Virus record (IMG/VR): IMGVR_UViG_3300050821_001740
Span: 1 to 55,257 of that record
From: a virus
Length of the DNA stretch: 55,257 nt
Reading direction: 5' to 3' (one strand)
Positions 1-7,244 of this stretch are shown piece by piece. Under the pieces are notes generated by a model. It saw only the letters and a program-made list of their open reading frames with translations. It searched no databases and had not been told where the DNA came from. How positions within the stretch are numbered: the first letter of the stretch is position 1; each line of letters starts with the position of its first letter. The position numbers were made by a program, and so were the translations under genes.

Positions 1-52
1 CGAACCTGCGCGGCTCGAACCTGAGCGGCTCGGACCTGCGCGACTCGAACCT
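1..52. repeat. Terminal redundancy of the contig (identical to 55206-55257)
   Basis: The first 52 bases are identical to the last 52. The overlap lies in the pentapeptide repeat array and keeps its reading frame. It is best explained as assembly overlap of a circular or circularly permuted genome rather than a biological long terminal repeat. Confidence 0.85.
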
Positions 53-179
53 GCGCGGCTCGAACCTGCGCGACTCGAACCTGAGCGGCTCGAACCTGAG
101 CGGCTCGAACCTGCGCGGCTCGAACCTGCGCGGCTCGAACCTGAGCGACTCGAACCTGAGCGGCTCGGACCTGCGCGGT
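1..179 (+). repeat. 15-bp tandem repeat encoding pentapeptides
   Basis: Twelve near-identical 15-bp units (type cgaacctgcgcggct) run in frame to base 179. Variation is limited to r/s and g/d codons and aac/gac. The array is coding (pentapeptide helix). The DNA-level identity is much higher than protein function requires, which suggests recent expansion. The assembly ends here, so the true copy number may be larger than shown. Confidence 0.9.
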
Positions 180-497
180 GTGCCGATTGTACCACACATC
201 GACGCTGCGATCCTCGCGGCTGTCGAAGGCGAGAAGGCGCTGGGCAAGCTCGACATGACGACTTGGCATAAGTGCGAGACCACACACTGCCGTGCGGGCT
301 GGGCAATCCAGCTTGCGGGCCCCGGCGGCGCGGCGCTTGAATGGGCGCTCGGGCCGGCGGCGGCCGGGTCGCTGATCTACCTCGCGAGCCGTCCAGGCAA
401 ATCGATCCCGGACTTCCACGCTACCAATGAAGATGCGCTCGCCGATCTCAAGGCGTGCGCTGCGGAAGATCCGATGCCGGCGGGAGAGGGCCGATGA
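1..497 (+). CDS. Pentapeptide-repeat protein, C-terminal part (continues from 55040 across the circular junction)
   Basis: Joined to 55040-55205, this part completes a 220-residue protein. Bases 1-179 read in frame as tandem S(N/D)L(R/S)(G/D) units, the pentapeptide-repeat pattern that forms a right-handed quadrilateral beta-helix. The remaining 105 residues form a separate domain with a [10 protein letters not shown] motif, which I recall following pentapeptide repeats in other phage proteins. The frame (codons starting at positions divisible by three) agrees exactly with the start at 55040 when the 52-bp terminal overlap is collapsed. The function is unknown. Some pentapeptide proteins mimic DNA and bind gyrase, but nothing here demonstrates that. 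The stop overlaps the next start (ATGA). The GTG at 180 is only an internal codon, not the real start. Confidence 0.85.
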   Translation, partial: NLRGSNLSGSDLRDSNLRGSNLRDSNLSGSNLSGSNLRGSNLRGSNLSDSNLSGSDLRGVPIVPHIDAAILAAVEGEKALGKLDMTTWHKCETTHCRAGWAIQLAGPGGAALEWALGPAAAGSLIYLASRPGKSIPDFHATNEDALADLKACAAEDPMPAGEGR

Positions 498-763
498 CCG
501 ATCCCCACGCCTTCATGCTCGGCGTCGCCAAGCAAGCGCTCGGCATCGACCAGCCGAAGCCCGAGCCCACGATCATCGACACGATCGTGGACATCGCCCG
601 TGCCGGCATGGGCCAGCCCGATCCCCGCGACCCGCGGCCGGCCGGCACCTACAGCCACCCGATGTTCCGCGATCACAATTGCTCGCGATGCGACAGCGGC
701 GCCAAGCCGTGCCCCAAGGGCAATCCGTCGCGCTGCGACTGGCCCCACGCGAGGAACGACTAG
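494..763 (+). CDS. Small phage protein with Cys cluster, unknown function
   Basis: 89 residues. The start ATG at 494 overlaps the preceding TGA (ATGA), which argues for translational coupling to the pentapeptide gene. The N-terminal half is helical and acidic. The C-terminal part has a HNCSRCDSG...CPKG...C pattern that could bind one zinc ion. I do not recognise a family. It belongs to the rightward early block of recombination genes. Confidence 0.65.
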   Translation: MTDPHAFMLGVAKQALGIDQPKPEPTIIDTIVDIARAGMGQPDPRDPRPAGTYSHPMFRDHNCSRCDSGAKPCPKGNPSRCDWPHARND

Positions 764-765
764 CC

Positions 766-1074
766 ATGTCCAGCGTCCCCACCCTCGTCGATCTCGAGCG
801 CATCTACCAGACCAAGGGTAGGGCCGAGACCCTGAACGCGCTGCATCTGCGCTATGATGGCGCGATCCCTGCAGACCAGCGCGATGCAGTCAACCGCGAT
901 CCCCGACGCAAGCCCCGCTGGACGGAGGTCGAGCGCGCCCGAGCTTTAGTGCGCTCCCGCGTCAACTACGTGCGCCAGGCCCGATCCCTGCTCGCCTGGA
1001 AAGAGCCCGTGGCGATCGGTATGCTGCAGGACGCCATTGCGGCGTACCGGCGGGCGCAGGAGGCATCACGTTGA
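766..1074 (+). CDS. Hypothetical early protein
   Basis: 102 residues, very rich in Arg and Ala, predicted mostly helical and basic (many RAR and RSR runs). The start ATG lies two bases after the preceding TAG, and the stop overlaps the following TTG start. No catalytic motif was recognised. A nucleic-acid-binding role would fit its charge and its neighbourhood but is only inference. Confidence 0.65.
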   Translation: MSSVPTLVDLERIYQTKGRAETLNALHLRYDGAIPADQRDAVNRDPRRKPRWTEVERARALVRSRVNYVRQARSLLAWKEPVAIGMLQDAIAAYRRAQEASR

Positions 1075-1280
1075 CCCGCATTGACGCCACGGCGGTTCTT
1101 GAGCCCAGCATGGTGGTCCTCACCGCCTACGGCGAGGGCATCGTGCGCACCGTCCATCTGGGCAATACCTGCGCGGTCGAGATCGGCGGCAAGCTGGTGA
1201 CGTGCTATCAGGGCGCGGTGAGCAGGATCACCCGACTGAAGCCCGAGACGATGCGCGCCGCGCTGCGGGTGGTCGCGTGA
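1071..1280 (+). CDS. Hypothetical protein, TTG start
   Basis: 69 residues. The chosen start is TTG at 1071, overlapping the previous TGA (TTGA) and preceded by a good ribosome site, GGAGG in caggaggcatcacg. The sequence is beta-rich (LTAYGEGIVRTVHLG, CAVEIGGKLVTCYQG) and resembles a small barrel. No family assignment. The end overlaps the next GTG start by four bases. Confidence 0.65.
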   Translation: MTRIDATAVLEPSMVVLTAYGEGIVRTVHLGNTCAVEIGGKLVTCYQGAVSRITRLKPETMRAALRVVA

Positions 1281-1456
1281 TCCACGAACCGCTCACGATC
1301 GCGCAGGCAATCGCCGCGGCTTCGCGCGAGGCCGCCGCGCACAAGCCCATCGTGTACCGCGGCCACGACAACGACAACTCGCCGCTTTCTGGTGTCACCA
1401 AGACTGCCCTTATACTGGCCGCTGTCGCGCGAGCCATGAACCAGGAGATCAGATAG
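1277..1456 (+). CDS. Hypothetical protein, GTG start
   Basis: 59 residues starting at GTG 1277, overlapping the upstream TGA in a GTGA junction. The N-terminus is helical and alanine-rich, and a middle segment reads HDNDNSP. No motif recognised. It sits in a tightly coupled run of small genes that leads into the ERF recombinase. Confidence 0.6.
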   Translation: MIHEPLTIAQAIAAASREAAAHKPIVYRGHDNDNSPLSGVTKTALILAAVARAMNQEIR

Positions 1457-1457
1457 C

Positions 1458-1838
1458 ATGCCGCCTGCACCGAAGACACATCCCGTCATCGCGGTCATGG
1501 ACGCCGAACAACAGCATCGCTCGGACGAAGTCCGCCGCCTGACCGGCATCCGCGACGAAGCCCAGCGCGCGCTCGACGTCGCGATCAGTCGTCTCGACGA
1601 CATCAAGGATCTTCGCGAGAAGATCGGGGTCTCGATCTATTCGGCGCCGGCCGCCAAGCCTGTTTCTGACAAACCCAAGCGCACGCGGCGCACCAAGGCC
1701 CAGATCGCCGAGGACAAGGCCCGCACGCTACAGGCGGCAACGGATGCCGGCCTGATCGTCGCGACGCCTCCCGTTCGCAACGTCGCCGCCCCCGATGACG
1801 AAATGCCAGACATCCCGGCAAACCTCAAGCGCGCGTAG
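1458..1838 (+). CDS. Hypothetical coiled-coil protein upstream of ERF
   Basis: 126 residues. The N-terminal half is a predicted coiled coil (residues about 12-55, heptads with R, L and E). The C-terminal half is basic then Pro/Ala-rich, with a KPKRTRRTKAQ stretch like a disordered DNA-binding arm. It is followed after eight bases by the ERF gene, whose ribosome site AGGAGG lies just after this stop. It may be a recombination accessory protein, by position only. Confidence 0.65.
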   Translation: MPPAPKTHPVIAVMDAEQQHRSDEVRRLTGIRDEAQRALDVAISRLDDIKDLREKIGVSIYSAPAAKPVSDKPKRTRRTKAQIAEDKARTLQAATDAGLIVATPPVRNVAAPDDEMPDIPANLKRA

Positions 1839-1846
1839 GAGGCATT

Positions 1847-2665
1847 ATGGACACCGCAGTCAAGGAACCGGCCACGGTCGGCGATCTCGTTGATAACCTT
1901 CCCGCGCCGCGCTCTGCGGCATCAGGTGCCGACGCCCTGATGCGCTTGATCGAACGCGCTTCGTTTGATCCGACCTTCGACGTCGCGAAGCTCGACAAGC
2001 TGCTTGAGGTCCGCGATCGCTGGGAAGCTGGCGAGGCTCGCAAGGCATACGATGAAGCCTTCGCAGAGTTCAAGAAGTCACGCCCCACGATCATCAAGAA
2101 CAAGCACGTCAGCTTCCGGCCGCAGAACGCCACGAAGGACACAGAGTACGACCACGCCACGCTCAACCAGGTAGTCGATATCCTGACCGCCGCGCTGGTC
2201 GCACATGGCTTTACGCATCGGTGGGAGTATACCGATCTTGAAGGCGGCATCCAGCGCGTGACGTGCGTCCTGACGCACGTCCGGGGACATAGCGAGCGCG
2301 CCTCTCTGCAAGCAGGCGCCGACCAATCCGGCGGCAAGAACAACATCCAGGCCAAGGCGAGCACGGTCAGCTATTTGGAGCGGTACACGTTGCTCGGCGT
2401 GACCGGATGCGCGACCAAGGATCAGGATGACGACGGCCGGCGCAGTGAAGACGCCGCGTGGATCAACGCCGAGCAGAAAGCCACGCTCATTGAGATGATG
2501 CGCCAAGCCGAGCCCGACGTCGACAAGCTCGCCGCGCGCACGACGCGGTTCCTCAAGTTCTTCAAGCTGGAATCGCTCGACGACCTGCCGGCGGCGCGCT
2601 TCGGCGAAGCGAAGGACATCCTGCAACAGCAGATCAATGCCGCCAGGAAACCCACCACGCTATGA
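1847..2665 (+). CDS. erf: ERF-family single-strand DNA annealing recombinase
   Basis: 272 residues. ERF proteins bind single-stranded DNA ends and anneal complementary strands, supporting phage recombination and genome circularisation. The central region shows the family pattern: KAYDEAFAEFKK, then KYDHATLNQV-like DHATLNQVVDILTAAL, then QAKASTVSYLERYTLLGVTG (about residues 165-186), which is the hallmark helix block. The acidic C-terminus (ATKDQDDDG onward) is typical of the variable tail that binds partner proteins. It begins after GGAGG with ideal spacing. An exonuclease lies 265 bases downstream, so the two form a Red/ERF-like pair. Confidence 0.9.
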   Translation: MDTAVKEPATVGDLVDNLPAPRSAASGADALMRLIERASFDPTFDVAKLDKLLEVRDRWEAGEARKAYDEAFAEFKKSRPTIIKNKHVSFRPQNATKDTEYDHATLNQVVDILTAALVAHGFTHRWEYTDLEGGIQRVTCVLTHVRGHSERASLQAGADQSGGKNNIQAKASTVSYLERYTLLGVTGCATKDQDDDGRRSEDAAWINAEQKATLIEMMRQAEPDVDKLAARTTRFLKFFKLESLDDLPAARFGEAKDILQQQINAARKPTTL

Positions 2666-2958
2666 CCCGCGTTCGCATCGAAACCAGGACCGACATCGAT
2701 CTGGACGTGAAGGCGGCCGCGAAGTGGTTTGCTGGCCTGAGCGACGACGATATGGCCGAGTTTCTGATCGAGGTCGCCGAGCTGGCCAAAGCATTCCCGG
2801 GCAGCCCGGACGACCAATGGTACTACCTCGGCGGCCATCTTCGGAACTGTCCATGTGCGACTGATGCCGCACGCGAGATGGTGAAGGCCTGGGCGCATTG
2901 GATCGACCACAGCAACCACGGAGCGCACGATGACCGAAGATCTGATCCAGCGGAGTGA
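2662..2958 (+). CDS. Hypothetical protein between recombinase and exonuclease
   Basis: 98 residues. The start overlaps the ERF stop (ATGA). It contains helical, acidic segments with DIDLDVKAAAKWFAGL and DDDMAEFLIEVAELA, and a later CPCATDAAREMVKAWAHWI segment. It overlaps the start of the exonuclease by 29 bases in another frame. The family is familiar from phage early regions but has no known function. A recombination accessory role is inferred from position only. Confidence 0.7.
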   Translation: MTRVRIETRTDIDLDVKAAAKWFAGLSDDDMAEFLIEVAELAKAFPGSPDDQWYYLGGHLRNCPCATDAAREMVKAWAHWIDHSNHGAHDDRRSDPAE

Positions 2959-3565
2959 CGAGTGGAAGGCCGCACGCGTTGGAAGTCTCGGCGCCTCATG
3001 CGTCCACGAAGTCGTGGCGCGCACCAAGAGCGGCTATAGCGCATCCCGCGCCAACCGCCTCGCCGCCATGGTCATCGAGCGCCTGACCGGACGCGCCCAG
3101 GAGATGTTCGTTAACCAGGCGATGCAGCACGGAATCGACATGGAGCCCGAGGCGCGCGACGCCTATGCCTTCGTGAAGAATGCCGATGTGGTCGAGGTCG
3201 GGCTCGTGAAGCACCCCAAGATCATCGGCAGCCACGCGAGCCCGGATGGCCTTGTCGGCGATGACAAGTTACTCGAGATCAAGTGTCCCCAAGCGGCCGC
3301 GCATCTCTCGACTCTGCTCGGTGACCCGATCCCAGAGAAATATGTCACCCAGATGCTTTGGCAGATGGCATGCACCGGGCGCGCGTTCTGTGACTTCGCC
3401 AGCTACAACGCGGATTTCCCCGTCCATCTACGGCTCAAAGTGATCCGCGTTGTGCGCAACGATGCGCGGATAGCCGAACTCGAGCGCGAGGTCTCGCTTT
3501 TCCTCAACGACGTGGAAGCCGCGGTGAAGCGGTTGACCGATGCGACCGCGCCGGCAGCCGCTTAA
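2930..3565 (+). CDS. YqaJ/lambda-Exo family alkaline exonuclease
   Basis: 211 residues. This family digests one strand of duplex ends to give the single strands that an annealing protein uses. The diagnostic PD-(D/E)XK core is visible: the N-terminal RxGxxGAS loop at 17-23, SPDG with D106, LEIKCP with E116 and K118, and the QMLWQM helix from 141. The length is typical. The start codon lies inside the preceding gene, preceded by GGAG. Pairing with ERF gives a phage-encoded double-strand-break recombination system. Confidence 0.92.
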   Translation: MTEDLIQRSDEWKAARVGSLGASCVHEVVARTKSGYSASRANRLAAMVIERLTGRAQEMFVNQAMQHGIDMEPEARDAYAFVKNADVVEVGLVKHPKIIGSHASPDGLVGDDKLLEIKCPQAAAHLSTLLGDPIPEKYVTQMLWQMACTGRAFCDFASYNADFPVHLRLKVIRVVRNDARIAELEREVSLFLNDVEAAVKRLTDATAPAAA

Positions 3566-3830
3566 GCCCAAGCGCAGCAGCGGCCTCCGCAAGATCGTCC
3601 GCGAGCGGTCGCAGGGCATCTGTGCCAAGTGCGGCCGCTATGATGCCAAGGGCGAGAGCGACCACATCCAGCCGCTTTGGTGCGGAGGCGCCGACACGCT
3701 TTCGAACCTGCAGTGGCTTTGCCGGCGCTGCCATCTGGGGAAGACGGTCGGCGAGACCCCGATCCGCGCCAAGGCAGACCGCCTCGCGGCGCGCGCCGAG
3801 CTCACCCGTCAACGCCGAGCCATCCGATGA
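3540..3830 (+). CDS. HNH endonuclease, small zinc-finger type
   Basis: 96 residues. Two CxxC pairs (C28, C31, C61, C64) frame the motif, with D41-H42 as the first catalytic pair, N56 in SNLQWLC, and H65. This is the compact HNH fold often found near phage recombination or packaging genes. It overlaps the exonuclease by 26 bases. It could act in DNA processing or be a free-standing homing nuclease. Its embedding in an overlapping operon favours a domesticated role. Confidence 0.88.
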   Translation: MRPRRQPLKPKRSSGLRKIVRERSQGICAKCGRYDAKGESDHIQPLWCGGADTLSNLQWLCRRCHLGKTVGETPIRAKADRLAARAELTRQRRAIR

Positions 3831-4351
3831 GCGACACCGATTATCCCTTCCTCACCCGCTACACCGGAGACGGCTGGCAGATTATCGGCAAAGCCGCCCA
3901 GGAGCGCGCCGACAAGCGCTATGTCGTCGGAGCTCAGTATGTGGTCGAGATCAAGGAAATCCGCTCTGGAGCATCCCACCGACACTTTTTCGCCTGCGTC
4001 CGCGAGGCTTGGGCCAATCTGCCAGAAGCTATTGCCCTGCGCCATCCAAGCCCTGAACATCTGCGCAAGCACGCCCTGGTGAAGACCGGGTTCGCCGATG
4101 AGCGCGTGATCGTGTGCAGTTCCAACATCGAGGCGACGAAGCTCGCAGCCTACATCCGCGCACTCGATGATTACGCCGTGATCTCAGTCAACGATAATGT
4201 CGTTTCGTCGTGGACCGCCAAATCCCAATCGCAGACCGCCATGGACAAGGACCAGTTCAACGAGAGCAAGCGCGCTGTGTTGGATTATCTCGCGACGTTG
4301 CTTCGGGTCGCAAGCTCGGAACTCTCGAGGAACGCGCAAGATGTCGTTTAG
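3827..4351 (+). CDS. NinB/DUF1367-like conserved phage protein
   Basis: 174 residues, ATG at 3827 overlapping the HNH stop. The segment SHRHFFACVREAWANLPE followed by SPEHLRKHALVKTGF resembles the core of phage NinB-like/DUF1367 recombination-region proteins, which contain a similar HxxFF...LRK...KAG pattern. The C-terminal third (QTAMDKDQFNESK) is also familiar from rhizobial phages. The assignment is from memory of the motif. It is the last gene of the rightward early block and ends 12 bases from the convergent gene, with no obvious terminator between them. Confidence 0.55.
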   Translation: MSDTDYPFLTRYTGDGWQIIGKAAQERADKRYVVGAQYVVEIKEIRSGASHRHFFACVREAWANLPEAIALRHPSPEHLRKHALVKTGFADERVIVCSSNIEATKLAAYIRALDDYAVISVNDNVVSSWTAKSQSQTAMDKDQFNESKRAVLDYLATLLRVASSELSRNAQDVV

Positions 4352-4363
4352 GGAGCGCTAATT

Positions 4364-4552
4364 TTATCGTCCTGCATTTCGCACCTGTTCAATCTGGTTG
4401 TCGACGAAGCCCTTGACGATCTCTAGCCGCGCATCGGCTTTGGCGAGTTCGGCGCGCAGCCGGTCGATCTCAGCATCCGCCTTCGTCAGATCGTCGCGCA
4501 ATGCTTGGATCTCGGCGCCGAGCACGAATAGGCGCTCATCGTGCTCGCTCAT
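4364..4552 (-). CDS. Small coiled-coil protein, end of leftward cassette
   Basis: 62 residues from the ATG at 4552. An in-frame ATG at 4570 exists but lies inside the previous gene. Almost the whole protein is a heptad coiled coil with a repeated KADAEIDRLRAEL / KADARLEIV pattern. No enzymatic motif. It is the last gene of the leftward cassette and converges on the early block. Confidence 0.55.
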   Translation of the reverse strand: MSEHDERLFVLGAEIQALRDDLTKADAEIDRLRAELAKADARLEIVKGFVDNQIEQVRNAGR

Positions 4553-4556
4553 CTTC

Positions 4557-4733
4557 TCAGAATTCGGCACTGCCGATCTCCTTGTCGCTCGCGATTGGCA
4601 CCGGCCAGATCAGCACGGTGAACCGCCAGATGTCGATCCACCAGCGCCAACCGTAGAACTCGCAGCGGCCGATACCCCATACGCTGTATCGGCGCGGCAT
4701 CACGCGGATCCAGGGACGCGGGCTCGTTATCAT
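4557..4733 (-). CDS. Small Trp-rich protein beginning M-I-T-S-P
   Basis: 58 residues, unusually rich in Trp, Tyr and Ile (GWRWWIDIWRFTVLIWPVP), so membrane association is likely. The start overlaps the upstream TGA (ATGA). The junction motif ATAACGAGC forms codons 2-4 (ITS). Function unknown. Confidence 0.5.
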   Translation of the reverse strand: MITSPRPWIRVMPRRYSVWGIGRCEFYGWRWWIDIWRFTVLIWPVPIASDKEIGSAEF

Positions 4734-5044
4734 CTCAATGCTCCAATCGCGGCTATGAACGCGAACATCAGGATCGCGCCCGGGAGGAACGTCGCGCATA
4801 CGTCGCAGAAGCACTCCAGGCAACTGCACTCGCCGAGATCGCGCCAACTTGTTTTTGTGCGCGGTGTTTTATCGGTCATGCGACCTCCTGGGCTGGCGCC
4901 TGTTTGAAGCGCGGCGCGCAGCCGCTCGATCTCGTCGGCGGCTTGGTCCAGCGTGCGCTTCTCGGCGAACGTAAGCGCCGCACTACCTTGGCGGATCTCA
5001 CGCATCGCCGCGAGGAGATCACTCGTTATCGACTTATCGGCCAC
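4730..5044 (-). CDS. Apparent fusion of two small cassette proteins
   Basis: 104 residues. Residues 1-48 form a helical or coiled-coil unit. Residue 56 is an internal ATG (4879) with a strong GGAGG ribosome site four bases upstream, followed by TDKTPRTKTSW, a Cys cluster (CSCLECFCDVC) and a C-terminal membrane helix (about 86-104). The internal start and the KTS-encoding junction-like bases suggest two former genes joined by loss of a stop. The second part may also be made separately. Confidence 0.5.
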   Translation of the reverse strand: MADKSITSDLLAAMREIRQGSAALTFAEKRTLDQAADEIERLRAALQTGASPGGRMTDKTPRTKTSWRDLGECSCLECFCDVCATFLPGAILMFAFIAAIGALR

Positions 5045-5288
5045 GGCGCTTCTCCATCGGAACGGCGGCGATCATGCTCAACGTGACCGTCGCGCTGACG
5101 TCGAACAACGTGTTCATGTCGGCGGTCTGCTGGTCGGGCTGCAAGCGCTCGATCGTCAGCATGCCGTTGCCGTCGCGATAGAGCACATTCACGAGGCGAT
5201 TGCTCCATCCCGGACCGGAGGCGTGCTCGGCCCAGGCTGCGACGACGTGGCGAGGCGGACTCGTTTCGACGTCACTCGGATTTGGCAT
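5034..5288 (-). CDS. Hypothetical cassette protein
   Basis: 84 residues. Mixed alpha/beta composition with VLYRDGNGMLTIERLQP and a C-terminal SATVTLSMIAAVP strand, resembling a small single-domain protein. The junction motif GAAACGAGTCC encodes residues 8-10 (ETS). No family recognised. It overlaps the next gene by 11 bases. Confidence 0.5.
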   Translation of the reverse strand: MPNPSDVETSPPRHVVAAWAEHASGPGWSNRLVNVLYRDGNGMLTIERLQPDQQTADMNTLFDVSATVTLSMIAAVPMEKRRGR

Positions 5289-5451
5289 GGCGCTTAGCCG
5301 CCTCCTTCGCGATGGCCTGCTCCCTGATGTAGTCTTCCAAACAATCTTTGTGTGGCTCGTCCAGACTGTGTAGGCACGGAGCGCTCCCCCAGTAGTCTAC
5401 TATCTCCCCCGCCGTGCGCCGACAAAGCCGGCATTCGTGGTCACGTTTCAT
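5272..5451 (-). CDS. Small zinc-finger-like protein
   Basis: 59 residues, read directly from the sequence. The N-terminus carries CRLCRRTAG, then CLHSLDEPHKDC, so four Cys and two His could coordinate zinc. The C-terminus is a basic helix (IAKEAAKRHAKSE). The start ATG lies inside the end of the upstream gene (ATGAAACGTGA) and the stop inside the downstream one. Likely nucleic-acid or protein binding. No family known to me. Confidence 0.5.
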   Translation of the reverse strand: MKRDHECRLCRRTAGEIVDYWGSAPCLHSLDEPHKDCLEDYIREQAIAKEAAKRHAKSE

Positions 5452-5629
5452 CAGACGCCTCCCTCAATTCGGCAAGCCACTCGTCAAGTTCTGCTGTCGT
5501 GTTGGTATCGAGACCAATCGCGCGGTCACCGCCGAGCGCATCTCGAATGCCGCGTGCCCAGCCGAGCATTTCCGCGAGCGCGATCGTGCGTCGCTGCGTC
5601 CTGCTCGTTTTCGTTTCAGTCTTGGACAT
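5441..5629 (-). CDS. Hypothetical helical cassette protein
   Basis: 62 residues from the ATG at 5629, preceded by GGAG at seven bases. The junction motif AAAACGAGC falls at codons 7-9 (KTS). The rest is helical with an acidic C-terminus (ELDEWLAELREASDE). It overlaps both neighbours. Function unknown. Confidence 0.5.
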   Translation of the reverse strand: MSKTETKTSRTQRRTIALAEMLGWARGIRDALGGDRAIGLDTNTTAELDEWLAELREASDET

Positions 5630-5885
5630 CAATCATCTCCTGCGCGGCTTGCGCGACCCCCTCAAGGTCCGCGAGCCAAGCGCGGCTGAAGGACACCTTG
5701 AAGAAATAGTTTCCGTCATCCTCGACATATAGCTCGACGCCTTTGGTCGGCCCATGACCCTCGGTGAACCGGAGCGCGAACAACTCCCCGACAACGGTCA
5801 TGTCGGACCTCTTGAGAGGCGCCCTGTCATCTCGCAACGCGGCGATCGTCGCCAACGCGCGATCCAGCTCCGGGCTCGTCTTCAT
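5616..5885 (-). CDS. Hypothetical cassette protein beginning M-K-T-S-P
   Basis: 89 residues. The start ATG overlaps the upstream TGA, and the junction motif AAGACGAGC encodes KTS directly after it. GGAGG lies eight bases upstream of the start. The protein has an N-terminal helix, then a beta-rich middle (MTVVGELFALRF, GVELYVEDDGNYFFKVSF), and a C-terminal helix. No known domain recognised. Confidence 0.6.
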   Translation of the reverse strand: MKTSPELDRALATIAALRDDRAPLKRSDMTVVGELFALRFTEGHGPTKGVELYVEDDGNYFFKVSFSRAWLADLEGVAQAAQEMIDVQD

Positions 5886-6127
5886 TCGGACCTCCTGTTG
5901 GACACGCGGCGCGTCGGCACCCATGACCGGCCTTCACGCCAACTATTGGTCGATGGGAATATGCGCCTCTCGCCGCTGCGACGATCATAGGCCGGATCAT
6001 CCTCCCGGAGCAGCGCGAGACCATCGGTCAGCGCGACGCAGCCGACCATGCGCGCGTAGAGATGCGGCGGCAGGCCCGAACAGGTGCCGTAGGCTCGGCA
6101 CGCGCCGGTGCAGTTACAGCCGGCCAT
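5882..6127 (-). CDS. Small Cys-rich N-terminus protein
   Basis: 81 residues. The N-terminus reads CNCTGACRAYGTC, a compact cluster of four cysteines typical of small phage metal-binding proteins. The C-terminal half is Arg-rich. The junction motif AAAACGAGC lies between the upstream stop and this start, so here it is not part of the protein, which shows the motif acts at the DNA or RNA level. Confidence 0.55.
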   Translation of the reverse strand: MAGCNCTGACRAYGTCSGLPPHLYARMVGCVALTDGLALLREDDPAYDRRSGERRIFPSTNSWREGRSWVPTRRVSNRRSE

Positions 6128-6142
6128 GGTGGCGGCTCGTTT

Positions 6143-6367
6143 TCATGCAGATTCTCCTTCGCGTCGGCCACGCATATGACCGCTGCGGCGTTCGTCGGCA
6201 TCGCTGGCGCGGCGCGTCTCGATATCGATCTGGGACTGGCGTCGCTCGCCGCTGCGCTTGGTCGCATGACAGCCGTGAGGCCCCAGACGCAGCTTGAAAC
6301 ACAGTGGCGCGCAGTCGCACCATGAGCCGTCCGACATCAGATGCCGAGCCGGACTCGTTTCATCCAT
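6143..6367 (-). CDS. Hypothetical protein with Cys/His cluster
   Basis: 74 residues from the ATG at 6367, with GAGGAG seven bases upstream. The start overlaps the previous stop. Early residues are DETSP (junction motif AAACGAGTC), followed by CDCAPLCFK...GCH, a possible zinc site, and a highly basic C-terminus. Function unknown. Confidence 0.5.
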   Translation of the reverse strand: MDETSPARHLMSDGSWCDCAPLCFKLRLGPHGCHATKRSGERRQSQIDIETRRASDADERRSGHMRGRREGESA

Positions 6368-6590
6368 CGGGGTTCTCCTCATGCCACAGCCAGAGCAGCG
6401 CGGCATTCGCCAATTGGAAACGCGCTTCGCCTTCGCGCGCATCGATCTCGCGGATCGACTTTCTAGTGCCAATGATTGGCTGCCGGTACGCGCGCCAAAC
6501 TCGCGCTTTTTCGACCAGTGCAGCCTTGGCCGCTTCGGGCGTCCCCATCACGTCGCGATCGTCGGCGCTCATTTTGGCGTCACGTTGCAT
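6360..6590 (-). CDS. Hypothetical helical protein
   Basis: 76 residues. The start at 6590 is preceded by GGGAGA with good spacing and lies inside the upstream gene. An alternative in-frame ATG exists at 6572. Helical, with KSIREIDAREGEARFQ then ALLWLWHEENPDG. No family recognised. Confidence 0.5.
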   Translation of the reverse strand: MQRDAKMSADDRDVMGTPEAAKAALVEKARVWRAYRQPIIGTRKSIREIDAREGEARFQLANAALLWLWHEENPDG

Positions 6591-6852
6591 CTGAATTTCT
6601 CCCGATCGTGTCCACGATCTTGAACGGCCGCACGACTTCCTTTTCTTCGACGATCCAGCCCAGCGCCTCGCACGCTTTGTTCGCGCCGTCGCTCAAGTAG
6701 GTCTCGAACATGATCATGAAGCTCATCACGCGACAACCGGTGATCGTCTCGCCCTGGCCCGCGCAGATTTGCGCAGCGAGCGTTGCGGCGAGCTTGCGAT
6801 CCGCATGCGATGATGTCATGCGCTCGGCCGGGCTCGCCTTACCACCAGCCAT
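6580..6852 (-). CDS. Hypothetical cassette protein
   Basis: 90 residues. It begins MAGGKASPAERM, where the bases after the upstream TAA (ggcgagcccg) are a degenerate copy of the junction motif. The middle is hydrophobic (GCRVMSFMIMFETYL) with a conserved-looking C-terminal VEEKEVVRPFKIVD. It may be a small soluble alpha/beta domain. Function unknown. Confidence 0.5.
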   Translation of the reverse strand: MAGGKASPAERMTSSHADRKLAATLAAQICAGQGETITGCRVMSFMIMFETYLSDGANKACEALGWIVEEKEVVRPFKIVDTIGRNSDAT

Positions 6853-6964
6853 GATTGCCTCCCCAGGCCGCGAGCGCGAGCGCGCCCATGGCGGCTGCGA
6901 CGCCCCACACTGCGATGAATGGGCTCAACTCCGCGCTCGTATTTGCCTCAGGCGGTTTCGGCAT
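6839..6964 (-). CDS. Very small membrane protein
   Basis: 41 residues. The last two thirds form one hydrophobic segment (FIAVWGVAAAMGALALAAW). The start ATG overlaps the upstream gene. The junction motif AAATACGAGC gives residues NTS near the N-terminus. Possibly an inner-membrane peptide acting on the host; inference only. Confidence 0.45.
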   Translation of the reverse strand: MPKPPEANTSAELSPFIAVWGVAAAMGALALAAWGGNHGWW

Positions 6965-7244
6965 CTGAAGTCTCCATCTCCCTATCCAACGCGATCTGCT
7001 CCCGGTCTCGGGCAAGTTGCCAATCCACCCAGGCGTCAATGCTTTCCGGCGTGGCTTGCCAGAGATATCCTTCGGCGTCGGCATCGAATTCTCCGCCGGC
7101 TGCACCTGGGCACGACACGCAATCAGTATCGTAGCGATCTGGCTGGCACAGAACTTCCGCCGTTGCGACCGTAACTGCGCCGCAGCGCTCACACGCCGAG
7201 CGGATGTAAACAGCCTGCGGGCAGTCGCTCGTTTTGCTCACCAT
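6948..7244 (-). CDS. Zinc-ribbon-like hypothetical protein
   Basis: 98 residues. Cys pairs C-ERC (about 18-21) and CVSC (about 42-45) suggest a zinc ribbon. The C-terminal half is acidic and helical (ESIDAWVDWQLARDREQIALDREME). It starts MVSKTSD, with the junction motif AAAACGAGC encoding KTS. Function unknown. Confidence 0.55.
   Translation of the reverse strand: MVSKTSDCPQAVYIRSACERCGAVTVATAEVLCQPDRYDTDCVSCPGAAGGEFDADAEGYLWQATPESIDAWVDWQLARDREQIALDREMETSDAETA

Noticed and set aside
1-179. CRISPR-like short tandem array
   Set aside because: 15-bp units without spacers, in frame with a protein; pentapeptide coding repeat.
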